Assembly (NCBI GenBank): GCA_047967505.1
Contig: CM106540.1
DNA: 64,000 nucleotides
Source of the DNA: Dipteris shenzhenensis
Taxonomy: Eukaryota; Polypodiophyta; Polypodiopsida; Gleicheniales
Direction: 5' to 3' (one strand)
A model generated the notes under the pieces. The model saw nothing but the letters and a program-made list of their open reading frames with translations, was not told where the DNA came from and searched no databases. A program made the position numbers and the translations under genes. Positions 8,949 through 19,057 of this stretch are shown here, piece after piece (the stretch's first letter is position 1; every line of letters starts with the position of its first letter).

Positions 8949-9487
8949 TATGTTAGTGTTGTGTGATGTGGTAAACCTCCAAGGGCAGGTGAGTAATATG
9001 AAGGTTAGAGGAGAGGTGAAAGTGCAAGTGCCATGACGCACAATCTCACGCATGGTTCCACATGCTTCATATGAGGAGGCTTCTACCACCTTGGAGAAGT
9101 CTCTTGATATGAACAGGTCTTGAGCTCAATTCTTCCATGAGACTCAGAGCTCTTGACCTCTACGAGCAGGCCAATTTGGAAGCTGGACCTCGTCATGTGA
9201 TTGGTTGAAGCTGCTCAAACGACTTTGTCTCTCCATGACCTCGAACGGATCTCTCCAACGACCTCTACAAATATTCGACCAGCTTCAGAGCTATGTGTGC
9301 AAGTGATTCATGCTATCTACTCCGTGTGTTTGGAGCAACGGTCTTTGCTTGTGGTCAACTTTTGTGGCTAGTGTGATAGGAACTTTATAAACATATGCAA
9401 CAAGCCCCATACGGATGCGCATTTGTTAGAGTGTGAATTTAGTGCTTAAACTTGAAGCTTTTCAATAAAGTGTGCTTTACATTTTAT

Positions 9488-9532
<45 letters not shown>

Positions 9533-9601
9533 TAATTCCGAATTCTCAGTTAGTGAGTTAGTGGTGCATGCTGGAATTAATACATGACTATTGAGCTTGC
9601 A
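8949..9601 (+). repeat. 5' LTR of the second gag-only element
   Basis: Aligns with 10,881-11,680. Shared stretches include GTGTGATGTGGTAAACCTCC near the start and AATTCTCAGTTAGTG near the end. A (CT)n tract at about 9,489-9,531 lies where the 3' LTR has a shorter CT run. Confidence 0.82.
9489..9531. repeat. (CT)n microsatellite inside an LTR
   Basis: About 21 CT units; the paired LTR has only five or six at about 11,598-11,609. The tract grew or shrank after insertion. Confidence 0.95.
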
Positions 9602-9957
9602 TCTATGCTTCCCTATGAAGAACAGAGCAAGCTTCGGTACCGCCTGTGAGCGATTTGGTACTGCCTGTGAGCGATCAAGCCACCATCAGAGAATTGCTCA
9701 AGGCTTGTCACCTATGGGGAATATTTGATGCTCTTGAGGACCCGAGTTCATACCCTGAAGAAGGAGATCTCCTAGGTTCAAGATCATCAAGGTGCCAAAC
9801 GTTCTCAGAAGACCACGAAGCTTTAATCAGAGAAGGTCTATCTTTGCTATTGGCATTCTTGCAAACGTATGTAGTCGAGTCCTTTTATAGTAGAGGCAAT
9901 CATGGACGCATGGACTAAGAATGCGAAATTAGGGGTGCCTTAGATGACTGTAGTGAG
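9602..9957 (+). other. Leader between 5' LTR and gag
   Basis: It includes a near-perfect 21-bp tandem duplication (about 9,635-9,676, GGTAC-x-GCCTGTGAGCGAT). A sequence ending in ACAGAGC (about 9,619-9,631) may be a decayed primer site, but it is not clear enough to call. A 90-codon open frame (9,646-9,918) has no recognisable motif. Confidence 0.4.
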
Positions 9958-10749
9958 GTTTCATGGGAAAAACTTCACCTCCTAGCAACCGTTTGTTCAA
10001 TTGTTGTTCATGGAGAAAGGCCTATGGGGGGTGTCCAGGTCTAGAAAGAAACCAGCCAACAATCAAGGCCTTGAAAAAATTCAAGCATGGGATCTAAAAA
10101 ATGAGAAAGCTCTCAATCTCCTTGGTCGTGCCGTTGGAGTATATTCCTTCCACCATGTTGATATTTCCAAGACATTGGAATATGCTTGAAACTCTATTCC
10201 GATCAAGGGTGAAGAACTCAAAGAGGCAAGACTTGTTCGGGTTGCAGATGGGAGATGGTGATTCCCTGGCCACGCATCTCAACAAAATGCAAGCAATTAG
10301 GAAGCAACTCCAAGCATTGAGTGTTCGAATTGATGATGATGATGCAAAGGCCATTCTACTCACGAGTCTCCCTCCGAGGTATTTCGAGATAGTCACAATA
10401 CTCAGGTTGAATTCAGATGCTCTTGATTTCCATGATATTGTTTCTATGCTCTTGAATGAGGAGAGGAGAGCAGAAATAAACATGGCAAAGTACTTGTGAA
10501 CCAGCTTTTCCAATCAAAGACAAAGGTAAGGGTAAAAAGGAGAACTTTTTGTGTGAGTATTGTAGTAGAGAGGGTCATATTGAAAAGTACTGCTATAAGA
10601 GGGCATTTGTTGTAAAAAGCAAAGAGTCAGATAAGAAGACACGCATAGTTGAAAAGCACGTGGAGGGTCAAAGTGATAACTTTGCTATTTGTGTGCATAC
10701 AGAGACTCTAGTAATCAACCTAGAGAACGAGAACAACTATGCCTTTTAG
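9958..10749 (+). pseudogene. gag: Copia-type gag with one nonsense codon and two frameshifts
   Basis: The fragments give a full Gag when read across frames. The start shows F-H-G-K-N-F-T-S and then TAG where relatives have Trp, followed by KGLWGV and a K-I-Q-A-W block. After a frameshift near 10,186 comes AWNMLETLF, GDSLATHLNKMQAIRKQLQ and I-L-L-T-SLPPRYFE. After a second frameshift near 10,497 comes a perfect zinc knuckle C-x2-C-x4-H-x4-C (about 10,552-10,593). The end is N-N-Y-A-F-stop, the same Y-A-F-stop as the intact Gag at 6,704-7,537. No protease follows. The capsid core is closer to standard copia Gag than that of the neighbour. Confidence 0.88.
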
Positions 10750-10860
10750 AGAGATATATGTGCTTTCAATAAGTGGAGATAGATTTCATTTTGGCATTGG
10801 AATTTTATTGTTTTCTTGTGTTCACTCTAGCAACAATTTGGCTTGAGTCCTCGTCACGTA

Positions 10861-10872
10861 TTATGGGGGGGT
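10861..10872 (+). promoter_or_regulatory. Polypurine tract of the second gag-only element
   Basis: TTATGGGGGGG lies just before the 3' LTR start TGTTAGCA, the expected place for a plus-strand primer. Confidence 0.75.
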
Positions 10873-11680
10873 TGTTAGCATATGTTAATGTTGTGTGATG
10901 TGGTAAACCTCCAAGGGGAGGTGAGTAATATGAAGGTTATGGAGGGGCAAAAATGCATGTGCCATGTGGCACAATCTCATGCATTCTATGTGGTTCCTAT
11001 GAGAAGGCTTCTACCAACCTTGGAGCTCAATTCTTCCATTTTACAGGAGATGTTCATAAAAAAATGAAGAGCCTTTGAATTTTACATACCAGCATTAGTT
11101 GCGACGGTCAGTGTCCACCACTCACAAGGACTTTGCAATTCTGCGATCTCCACTGTAATGGTGGCTCTTGGGAGATGACCACGTGAAAGTCCAAAGACGT
11201 CTCTTTCCTTTGCTTCAAATTCCTACGTTGGGATTTTGGTAGCACTCAAGTCATGATATAAGGACTTGAAGCAGCCACAAGGATTGACAAGCAGGCAAGG
11301 GCGAAGTTTTGGAAACAAGACCTCGTCATGGGATTGGTTGTAGCTGCTAGCACGACTCTCTGTCTCTGGATCTCTCCTACGACCTCTACAACTAGTCGGC
11401 TTGCTTCAGAGCTATGTGTGCAAGTGATTCGTATTATCTACTCCGTGTCTTTGGAGCAAGAGTCTTTCCTTGTGGTCAGCCTTTGTGGCTGGTGTGATAG
11501 GACCTTCGTAAATAGATGCAACAAGCCCCATAAGGATGCGCATCGGTTAGAGTGTAAGTTTAGTGCTTAGTCTTGAAGCTTTTCAATATATTTCATGCTC
11601 TCTCTCTCTATTCATTCCAAATTCTCAGTTAGTGGGTTAGTAGTTCATGCTAGAATCAATACGTGACTATTAAGCTTGCA
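10873..11680 (+). repeat. 3' LTR of the second gag-only element
   Basis: 808 bp, paired with 8,949-9,601 and carrying about 200 bp absent there. It keeps the TG start that the 5' LTR has lost. Confidence 0.82.
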
Positions 11681-13228
11681 TCTCTCCAATACCAACATCC
11701 TACTTGGATCGGTTACCAAATACAACAAAAAAGCGACATGATGCACACAAATTCACAAATCCAATCACACCAAAAAAACGCTTTTGATTACACAGAGCTA
11801 TCATGACAATGGAGAGATGGTGTGGATCCTACGTGCCTCAAATGAGGGCTTTAACAGGCTCCTTGTGCTCGCTCGTCTTGCAACTCTCGACTGCTCCAAC
11901 TTGCCTTGCAAGTTGTGACTGCTTCGAGTCACTCATAGCATGTGACTCCTTAAGTTTGCTTTGCTACTCACTCCTTAAGTGACTTCGCTCAACAGAGAAC
12001 TAGAAAGACTTTGTTATGCAACTAAATGCTTGAACTCTTTCCATCTAGCAATGCATTGTGACTCCCCGAGTTCACTCTGTGACCTTGATCCCAAAAACTA
12101 AGTTCTTCAGAGCTTTGTGTGTCCAACGTTCATGACTATTCATAAAGCGAGTTCCCTTCCCTGCCAATTTTTAAGCAATGCGGCAATTTCATATGTCCCC
12201 AACTGGTGCCAATGGAGGTCAAGGTGATTCACATCTACGCTCCGCAGAAGTAGCTAGCCTTCAATGGCTCCTAGCTTATCACCATGAATGCCTACAGGTC
12301 TACCTATTTTTTGGACTGCTACCTTCACATCCAATTGTGGGAATCCTATGCATCAGCTCGATCTTTGTTTGACGGAGGCTCATGCACCAATCGTTAAAAC
12401 CCTATTTGTTGAACATGCCAAATCAAGACGTGGCAATTGTTGCTAATCAAACCCAACTCATTCATGCAACACCAATTGCCGTTCAAACCATGTTCGATGG
12501 CATATCAACAATTGCCGATCAAAACCAGTTCAACCATGTGGCAACAACTGTTTGACAATCACAAATTCGATGGCTTGTCAGTCACCACTCGATGATCAGA
12601 ACTCACATGTGGGACAGCAATCTCTAATATTAAATCCCAAAAATAAGAGAGCATTAGAATGGAATACCAAAGAACCAAACAACTAAGTAACTCGTCCTAG
12701 GAAGGGAGTACAATATATAACTTTGTAATCATACAAATTTAGATTTTTTGTTTTTCTAAAGACCAAAAATCTACACAGAAAATAAAAGAGAAAATGAAAG
12801 AGAAGAAAAAAGAGGTAAACAAAAACTTGTAAGAAAAACAAAAGGAAGACATACTTAGCAAGCAAAGCAACACTTATGTCGTCATCAATGCCCAAGCATA
12901 AGCAGCTATACTGGGTTTCTAAAGACCTGCAAAGTCTCCTAGGTAAACCTAGTGCTTACTAAAATACATCAAATAAACAAGAGAGAAAGAAAACAAGAAA
13001 AAGAAGAAAGGAAGAAGGTGACTAAGCAAAAATAAACAAGCAAGTCAAGAAACAAAATCTTCCAAAAAAACAGGAACAAAATCTCCCTCTCTCTCTCTCT
13101 CTCATTTAAAACATAAAATGGAAAGCTAAATGGACCATTTACACTTCTGTATCGCTTCCTACAAAGAGGCAAAATTACATTCCTCACTTAGAAAGCACAA
13201 GCATACTCAATCAAACTCTCTTTTGAAA
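11681..13228. other. Stretch without recognisable gene
   Basis: AT-rich sequence with purine-rich low-complexity parts (about 12,760-13,100) and a short (CT)n at 13,083-13,103. No coding or RNA motif was recognised. Confidence 0.45.
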
Positions 13229-13930
13229 CTAAAAGAAAAACGGGCTATTCAGCTCCCCGCTTTTTGTTTTCAGCTTGTGTTCAATTATTCTAAACATACC
13301 TAAGGCCGATACACCATTCATAAAAGACTTCATATTTAAGATTGTGCCTACTTTTTTCATTATTTTCCTTGGATTATACCTCTTGTGTAATAGTAAAGTG
13401 ATCAAATTACTACATTGAGTGATCAAAGACTCCTTAGTTGTACAAAGGCAGGAAAATCTATGGAATTGGGAAGAAATGGCTCCATATTTTGCCAAATCAG
13501 ACATATTTGAGTCAATGTGAGGCATTTTTATAATGTGTCTAAGAAAACACAAGAATCCCCTATTGAAGTGCAGTTCAGTTCACAAGAGTCACGAGGATAG
13601 ATTCCTTCTCCAAAAGCACAAGCGTCTTTGTACATAAAGTCTTGAAAGTCAAGAACATCTGGTACAAATCATCTAGAAAACACCTAACTTGACTAAGCTT
13701 ATGTAAAATGATAGGGCAGGTATTGATAGAAATAAGACGTTGCATAAACTCAAATTCATAGGTGAAAAGATAAAAGTTTGCTAAAAAGACAGCACAATTA
13801 GTGCCCATGGGAATTCCTATAATTAGTTGAAACAAAGAATCACCTATTGTGATGTAGAGATTAATCTATCCATGAGCAAACATCTTCAACACTTGTACAA
13901 ACTTATACTACTCAATAGGAATAGGAAGTC
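13229..13930 (-). pseudogene. Penelope-like retroelement reverse transcriptase remnant
   Basis: The piece at 13,575-13,835 reads I-GIPMGTNCA, then F-L-A-N-F-Y-L-F-x-YEFEF and, about 30 residues on, CFLDDL. The GIPMGTNCA block, the Y-E segment and a following (F/Y)(L/I)DD catalytic box are typical of Penelope-like element RTs and unlike LINE or LTR RTs. Upstream (to about 13,930) decayed sequence resembles the start of the palm; downstream (13,229-13,552) is Q-F-H-R-F and L-I-T-L-L-L-H-K-R-Y, matching the family's thumb region. Frameshifts break it. No GIY-YIG endonuclease was found. Penelope-like elements are uncommon in plants, so this deserves a profile search. Confidence 0.7.
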
Positions 13931-15218
13931 ACTAGCAAAGAGCTTGGAAAGCAACTAGGAGCACAGTCCAAAACATCTAAGTTGGATCATGTATTGAATT
14001 GTAACAAATGTGAATGATTCAATGTATGTACAATGGTAGGACACATTCCTTTACTCAACCAAATTAGGGGCAGAAGTCTCTCTAAAAACATGCACACATA
14101 GCAGCCAATGGTAACTCACAGTTGTGAATAAGACAATAAATATTACACCCAGAAGCAGAACTTAATATTACCCATAAGCCACTCTCACAAAAGGCCCCAT
14201 AACTATCACTACAAACATCAAAATTTGGCATATGAGTGCTCTATAGACATAATATTAGAGTCATTAAAACACAAACAAGAATCATCATACATGGTGCAGC
14301 CTTTCTCTATCACTCGTCACCTTAGATCACTCCCCCCGCTCTCCTAATTTGAGGGCCTACATATGGGGAATTGACCCTTTCATTTCAACAATACCAATTA
14401 CTACATGGGAACTAATAGTCGCTCTTGTGGTCTTAGGACATGAGGAAGTTCTTATACACAATTGTTGCGAACATGGATCTTTACAATCACCAACCCTGGG
14501 CACCGAGATTCTCTAAGGAATAGTGGAATTAGTGGCGGCAACACAAAAAAGATTTCTCATAGTAGAATTGGAAATCAAGGTATGAACCCCTTATCCCATC
14601 ATGCTAGCAAAAGTAGGGATAATACCTATGGAACGGGAAGCACTATGTCAGCACATCCACCACCTTAACATAGTGGCTAAGATACATGCAAATAAACTCC
14701 CACATGGGCCTAAGGATGCAACAGAAGACAATGGCTAGTACAAAGACTGAATTTGATGGTGAGAGCTTTGGGGGATGAATGCCACAATCGGTAACAAATA
14801 AAATGTTAGCTATGGCATGAACCAAGAGAGAAAATGGAATTTACGAGGAAGAGATCGACCCTATGCTGAATTATGTTTAAAAAGATATCTCGGTCTTCAA
14901 GGGACACATGATATGTAACATGAAGACCAGCTCGGATGATCTTGAATTGGGAAGGGACAGGAGAAGACAAACTGCAAGATCTGCCTAGCAAGGGCACTAG
15001 AAAGTGAAGAACACAAACTTCTCTATTGCCAAGCTTATATGCCCATCACGGAGAAAGACAATATTGATGCCGTATCATCCAACAATTTATAAGGCATTTT
15101 TTGTCAACACAAGGATCATGTTTTAGGAGTTTTTGGGTTATTCAGAGACAAATTTTTGGGCTAGGTATTAGTCACATAGATAGTTCTCGAACATCACTTG
15201 AGGATGTTTGGATGTGTA
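13931..15218. other. Stretch without recognisable gene
   Basis: Possibly the 5' part of the Penelope-like element on the minus strand, since coding decay is heavy here, but no motif supports this. Confidence 0.3.
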
Positions 15219-15312
15219 TATCCAACAGCTACTCTCAGTGAGCCGTATCAGCACTATTTAGTGATAGATTATCTGACCCAAAAGTTCTATTGGGTCTCTA
15301 GTGGCACTTAAT

Positions 15313-15355
<43 letters not shown>

Positions 15356-15398
15356 AACAGCTACTCTCGGTGAGCCGTATCAGCAATATTTAGTGATA
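15219..15398. repeat. 48-bp direct repeats flanking a (CT)n tract
   Basis: TATCCAACAGCTACTCTC starts both copies (15,219-15,266 and 15,351-15,398), which differ at two positions and lie 132 bp apart. A (CT)n run fills 15,315-15,351 and touches the second copy. It could be a small tandem duplication with microsatellite growth, or the ends of a lost insertion. Confidence 0.8.
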
Positions 15399-15440
15399 CA
15401 TGACAAGGTTTATATGTATTGTCATATATATACCATATAT

Positions 15441-17264
15441 AAGTATATACCTAGATGAATCCAGGAACATTCCCAAACTCATCCTCTAAAAACACAACAT
15501 AGTGCAGTTTCAATCTCATGATAGTCACTCACAAGGTTGAAAACCATAAACTCCATCATGCATAGCAGGGACTAGCTACTATGACATCCCCACTGACGTC
15601 ATCAGCGCCCAACAGTGGGTGTAGACCATAGTATAAAAATATGCTCTCACACATACAAATCCACACACCCACACATACTTGAGCATCCATTTATACAAAG
15701 TCTTCGTACTGAGTTTCTATCGGCACTCCGAAGGTGAAGGGCAGACTCAGCCATGATGAAGGCTAGCACTAAAGGAGAAGGCTAATCAAAAGGTAGTCCA
15801 AAATCTCTTCATTCAAGCTACAACTGCTTGTGAAGTCTAAACATTTTCATTTTAGTCTCTCCCCAATGAGCATCTAAATCTAAATCTAGCTGATAGGGCA
15901 ATGCACCATTTAAGATAGAAAGAATTATCACAATACCACCAGGCCGCAACTTGGACGAAAACTTCACAAGGTGAAATTTGCATGTCCGCTTATACGGCAG
16001 AAGCATATACCTAGATGAATCCAGGAACATTCCCAAACTCATCCTCTAAAAACACAACATAGTGCAGTTTCAATCTCATGATAGTCACTCACAAGGTTGA
16101 AAACCATAAACTCCATCATGCATAGCAGGGACTAGCTACTATGACATCCCCACTGACGTCATCAGCGCCCAACAGTGGGTGTAGACCATAGTATAAAAAT
16201 ATGCTCTCACACATACAAATCCACACACCCACACATACTTGAGCATCCATTTATACAAAGTCTTCGTACTGAGTTTCTGTCGGCACTCTGGAGGTGAAGG
16301 GCAGACTCAGCCATGATGAAGGCTAGCACTAATGGAGAAGGCTAATCAAAAGGTAGTCCAAAATCTCTTCATTCAAGCTACAACTGCTTGTGAAGTCTAA
16401 ACATTTTCATTTTAGTCTCTCCCCAACGAGCATCTAAATCTAAATCTAGCTGATAGGGCAACGCACCATTTAAGATAGAAAGAATTATCACAATACCAGC
16501 AGGCCGCAACTTGGACGAAAACTTCACAAGGTGAAATTTACATGTCCGCTAATACGGCAGAAGCATATACCTAGATTAATCCAGGAACATTCCCAAACTC
16601 ATCCTCTAAAAACACAACATAGTGCAGTTTCAATCTCATGATAGTCACTCACAAGGTTGAAAACCATAAACTCCATCATGCATAGCAGGGACTAGCTACT
16701 ATGACATCCCCACTGACGTCATCAGCGCCCAACAGTGGGTGTAGACCATAGTATAAAAATATGCTCTCACACATACAAATCCACACACCCACACATACTT
16801 GAGCATCCATTTATACAAAGTCTTCGTACTGAGTTTCTGTCGGCACTCCGTAGGTGAAGGGCAGACTCAGCCATGATGAAGGCTAGCACTAAAGGAGAAG
16901 GCTAATCAAAAGGTAGTCCAAAATCTCTTCATTCAAGCTACAACTGCTTGTGAAGTCTAAATATTTTCATTTTAGTCTCTCCCCAACGAGCATCTAAATC
17001 TAAATCTAGCTGATAGGGAAACGCACCATTTAAGATAGAAAGAATTATCACAATACCAGCAGGCCGCAACTTGGACGAAAACTTCACAAGGTGAAATTTG
17101 CATGTCCGCTAATACGGCAGAAGCATATACCTAGATGAATCCAGGAACATTCCCAAACTCATCCTCTAAAAACACAACATAGTGCAGTTTCAATCTCATG
17201 ACAGTCACTCACAAGGTTGAAAACCATAAACTCCATCATGCATAGCAGGGACTAGCTACTATGA
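15441..17264. repeat. Tandem repeat, 560-bp unit, 3.2 copies
   Basis: The marker CTAGATGAATCCAGG (one variant base in copy 3) recurs at 15,451, 16,011, 16,571 and 17,131, exactly 560 bp apart. Copies 1-3 are full and copy 4 stops after about 135 bp at CTACTATGA. Copies differ by only a few substitutions with no length change, so the expansion is recent or the copies are kept alike by conversion. The unit includes GACGTC and CACACACCCACACA stretches and a short minus-strand frame noted separately. It lies about 1 kb downstream of the last visible exon of the Alfin-like gene. Confidence 0.95.
15818..16042 (-). other. Short reading frame inside the 560-bp repeat
   Basis: In copy 1 the minus strand is open for 74 codons and includes K-L-R-P-G-G-I-V-I-I, reminiscent of the (L/K)RPGG strand-turn of class I methyltransferases, then L-D-L-D-L-D-A and a stop. 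Copies 2 and 3 keep the last 50 codons but carry TAG in place of the lysine upstream (LPYK becomes LPY-stop). It may be a captured exon that was then amplified, or chance. The methyltransferase resemblance is weak. Confidence 0.25.
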
Positions 17265-17303
17265 ACTAATGCACATGCATTCGGGCACAAGCGTCTATGT
17301 ATG

Positions 17304-17460
17304 TGTCTAGGAACATGCCCAAACTCGTAATGCGAAATAAAAACAGACAGTGCAGCTCAACTCGTAAAGTGAAATCAAAACAGACAGTACAGTCCAACCT
17401 TATGCTGGTCACCCAAGAGGTAGAAAAATATCAACTCAGCATGCAACATGTGCTCTCACA
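17304..17460. repeat. Diverged copy of the 560-bp repeat start
   Basis: AGGAACATGCCCAAACTCGT and later words such as ATGCTGGTCACCCAAGAGGT match the first 140 bp of the repeat unit with many substitutions. It also has an internal duplication of about 35 bp (CTCGTAA..AACAGACAGT). It looks like an older relative left beside the young array. Confidence 0.65.
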
Positions 17461-17464
17461 ATTT

Positions 17465-18275
17465 CACAGCTATCCATAGCAGCGTGTAGTGCTCTATCAA
17501 GGTGGCTATTCAGTAATGCAAAACGTATAAAGTTTTGCTGGATATGAAGGACACTTAGCTTGCACAGAGGGCAGAACTTTCACCAACACTCCAACATATT
17601 TGCCGCTGATGCAGCAGGTATAAAATGGCACAAGATCAAAAACATGCTTAAAAGATGGCCAATCCAGAACCGTTAATCTGCTAAGGAAGCATCACGGAAC
17701 CTTGTTTCCACATGATAGATCCACAATCATGTCAAGTACCGTTTTGGACGTACGTAGGTAGGTACGTACATACATACTGGAACTAAAGACGTGCTCTAAG
17801 ATGTAATGGCAATGGGCATCTAGAACGGGAAGTTGAAACTAAGGAAGATTTACGAGAGCGTTGAGAATCAACCCAAATTAATCCGTAGTTGATGTGCAAT
17901 AGGCAATGACTCAGTTATTCATCAGAATATGCGTACCTTACTTATCACGAGGTAAGTCCTTAAAGTGCATGTGCTTATAAGTTAGTAAATGCTTGAGTAT
18001 AGATGCAGCTGCATTACGAGACGTGCTCCTAGTCTTAATAATATCACGGCTGCATATGTGTTTTGCGTCTGGGTAATTGGTTACTTTTACCACACGCAAT
18101 CGCTACCTGTCCATTTTTGCACCAACGTGTTGCGAGAGAGCGGACCAACAAATTAAAAACTCCTTAGACCTCTTCATTGCGGCGTGATAGAGAGATATTA
18201 TGTAGTGCGCACGGTGCACCCACCGGGGGGAAAAAAAACGATTTGCTTTGGTGAAGAAGGTAACGCAACACGAAC
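17465..18275. other. No gene seen; presumed intron or 3' flank of the Alfin-like gene
   Basis: On the minus strand this follows the splice donor after exon 3. I looked for the next Alfin exon (R-L-F-x-M-I-N-D-L-P) and for a PHD finger and saw neither. A GTAC-rich run (CGTACGTAGGTAGGTACGTACATAC) lies at about 17,747-17,780. Confidence 0.4.
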
Positions 18276-19057
18276 CTGTCCTGTTTGTTGAAGCGGGCAC
18301 AATAAAAGAAAGAAACTGCAAAGAGCCAAGAATCACTGTGGACAGCGACCAAAGACAACCAATCCTCGCGTCTCATGCCATCTCTTGCAAAATTTATGCC
18401 TAAAGCTGGTTCCGGAAGCTCCGAAGGCACCTCTTCCGCAGGAAGATTTACCTCCCAAGCCCCGTCGGGGAAGCCATAAAGGCACAAATTCTCCTTTTCT
18501 GTATACAAGCAGCAATATCATCAGGATCATATTCCTTAAAACTAAACCACGGCGCAAATAGGACAAACCGGGGGACATGCAAGAACCCCCTATATTCTGC
18601 AACCTCAGTCTGAGGTTTCCACAGTTCAACTACTCGATAGACAGGACCAAGCTTTGTTAATAATTTAGTTTGAAAGAAAAACAGGACAGCTGCAAGCTTC
18701 CCGCCAGATAGCTTAAAAATCACGAAATTCTGAAATAAAATCCAAACCCTGCATGTCACTAGCATTGCACCAACCTGGATCGCAATGGTTGTAAAAGTCG
18801 TCCACCTCTGCAACAAAAGGAGAGCGGGAGGCGGAACCAATAAGAGAGAAAGACCAAAAAACCATTCCAAAGAAGCGAACGGAAAGCTTGGAAAAATTTT
18901 GCAGCGACATGCAAGAGGGGGGGGGGGCAATGAAGCAAAAGCCAAAAAGGAAAAGGGAGGGGTCACCGGTGGTAAGGGCGGTGATGATGCCGGAGCGACG
19001 ACCGCGGTAATCCTGGAAGACGTCTTCGACGGAGTTAGGCATGGAGGCAGATTCCAT
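18276..19057 (-). CDS. AL: Alfin-like (AL) histone-reader gene, first three exons; PHD finger not found
   Basis: Three exons with GT-AG introns join into one frame of 115 codons. Exon 1 (18,967-19,057) reads from [20 protein letters not shown] to ITALTT. Exon 2 (18,775-18,807, 33 bp) gives [10 protein letters not shown]. Exon 3 (18,276-18,498) gives [19 protein letters not shown], an [11 protein letters not shown] block and SDSW, ending ARFNKQD with a split Arg codon before GTTCGT. This is the conserved N-terminal domain of plant Alfin-like proteins, nuclear factors that bind H3K4me3 through a C-terminal PHD finger. The tiny second exon and phase fit the family. Gly before ARF is Cys here. 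The remaining exons were not found in 18 kb downstream, so the gene has a very long intron or is truncated. An in-frame ATG upstream at 19,456 is not needed. Confidence 0.88.
18499..18774 (-). other. Alfin-like gene intron 2 (276 bp)
   Basis: Donor CCAG|GTTGGT and acceptor TATACAG|AAAAGG. Removing it joins G and AA into a Glu codon between CDP and KENL. Confidence 0.88.
18808..18966 (-). other. Alfin-like gene intron 1 (159 bp)
   Basis: Donor ACCG|GTGACC and acceptor TTGCAG|AGGTGG. Removing it joins G and AG into a Glu codon between ALTT and VDDF. It holds a run of C (G on plus, about 18,917-18,926). Confidence 0.88.

Larger units (their letters stand above)
8949..11680 (+). mobile_element. 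Second gag-only LTR retrotransposon, older and broken
   Basis: Long direct repeats (8,949-9,601 and 10,873-11,680) flank a single gag remnant in plus orientation. The 3' copy begins TGTTAGCATATGTTA right after a G-rich polypurine tract and both copies end TTRAGCTTGCA. The 5' copy lacks the first eight bases TGTTAGCA and I found no target-site duplication, so its left edge is altered. The LTRs have many substitutions, and the 3' LTR carries about 200 bp more (roughly 11,040-11,290). No protease, integrase or RT is present between Gag and the 3' LTR. It belongs to a different LTR family from its neighbour at 6,060-8,655 and points the other way. Confidence 0.8.

Noticed and set aside
9619-9631. 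ACAGAGC-ending sequence as primer site of the second gag-only element
   Set aside because: Only the last bases fit the Met-tRNA primer site, and it lies about 18 bp from the LTR end.
15441-17264. Array as a CRISPR-like or centromeric satellite
   Set aside because: A 560-bp unit without spacers is not CRISPR, and 3.2 copies are too few to claim a centromere.
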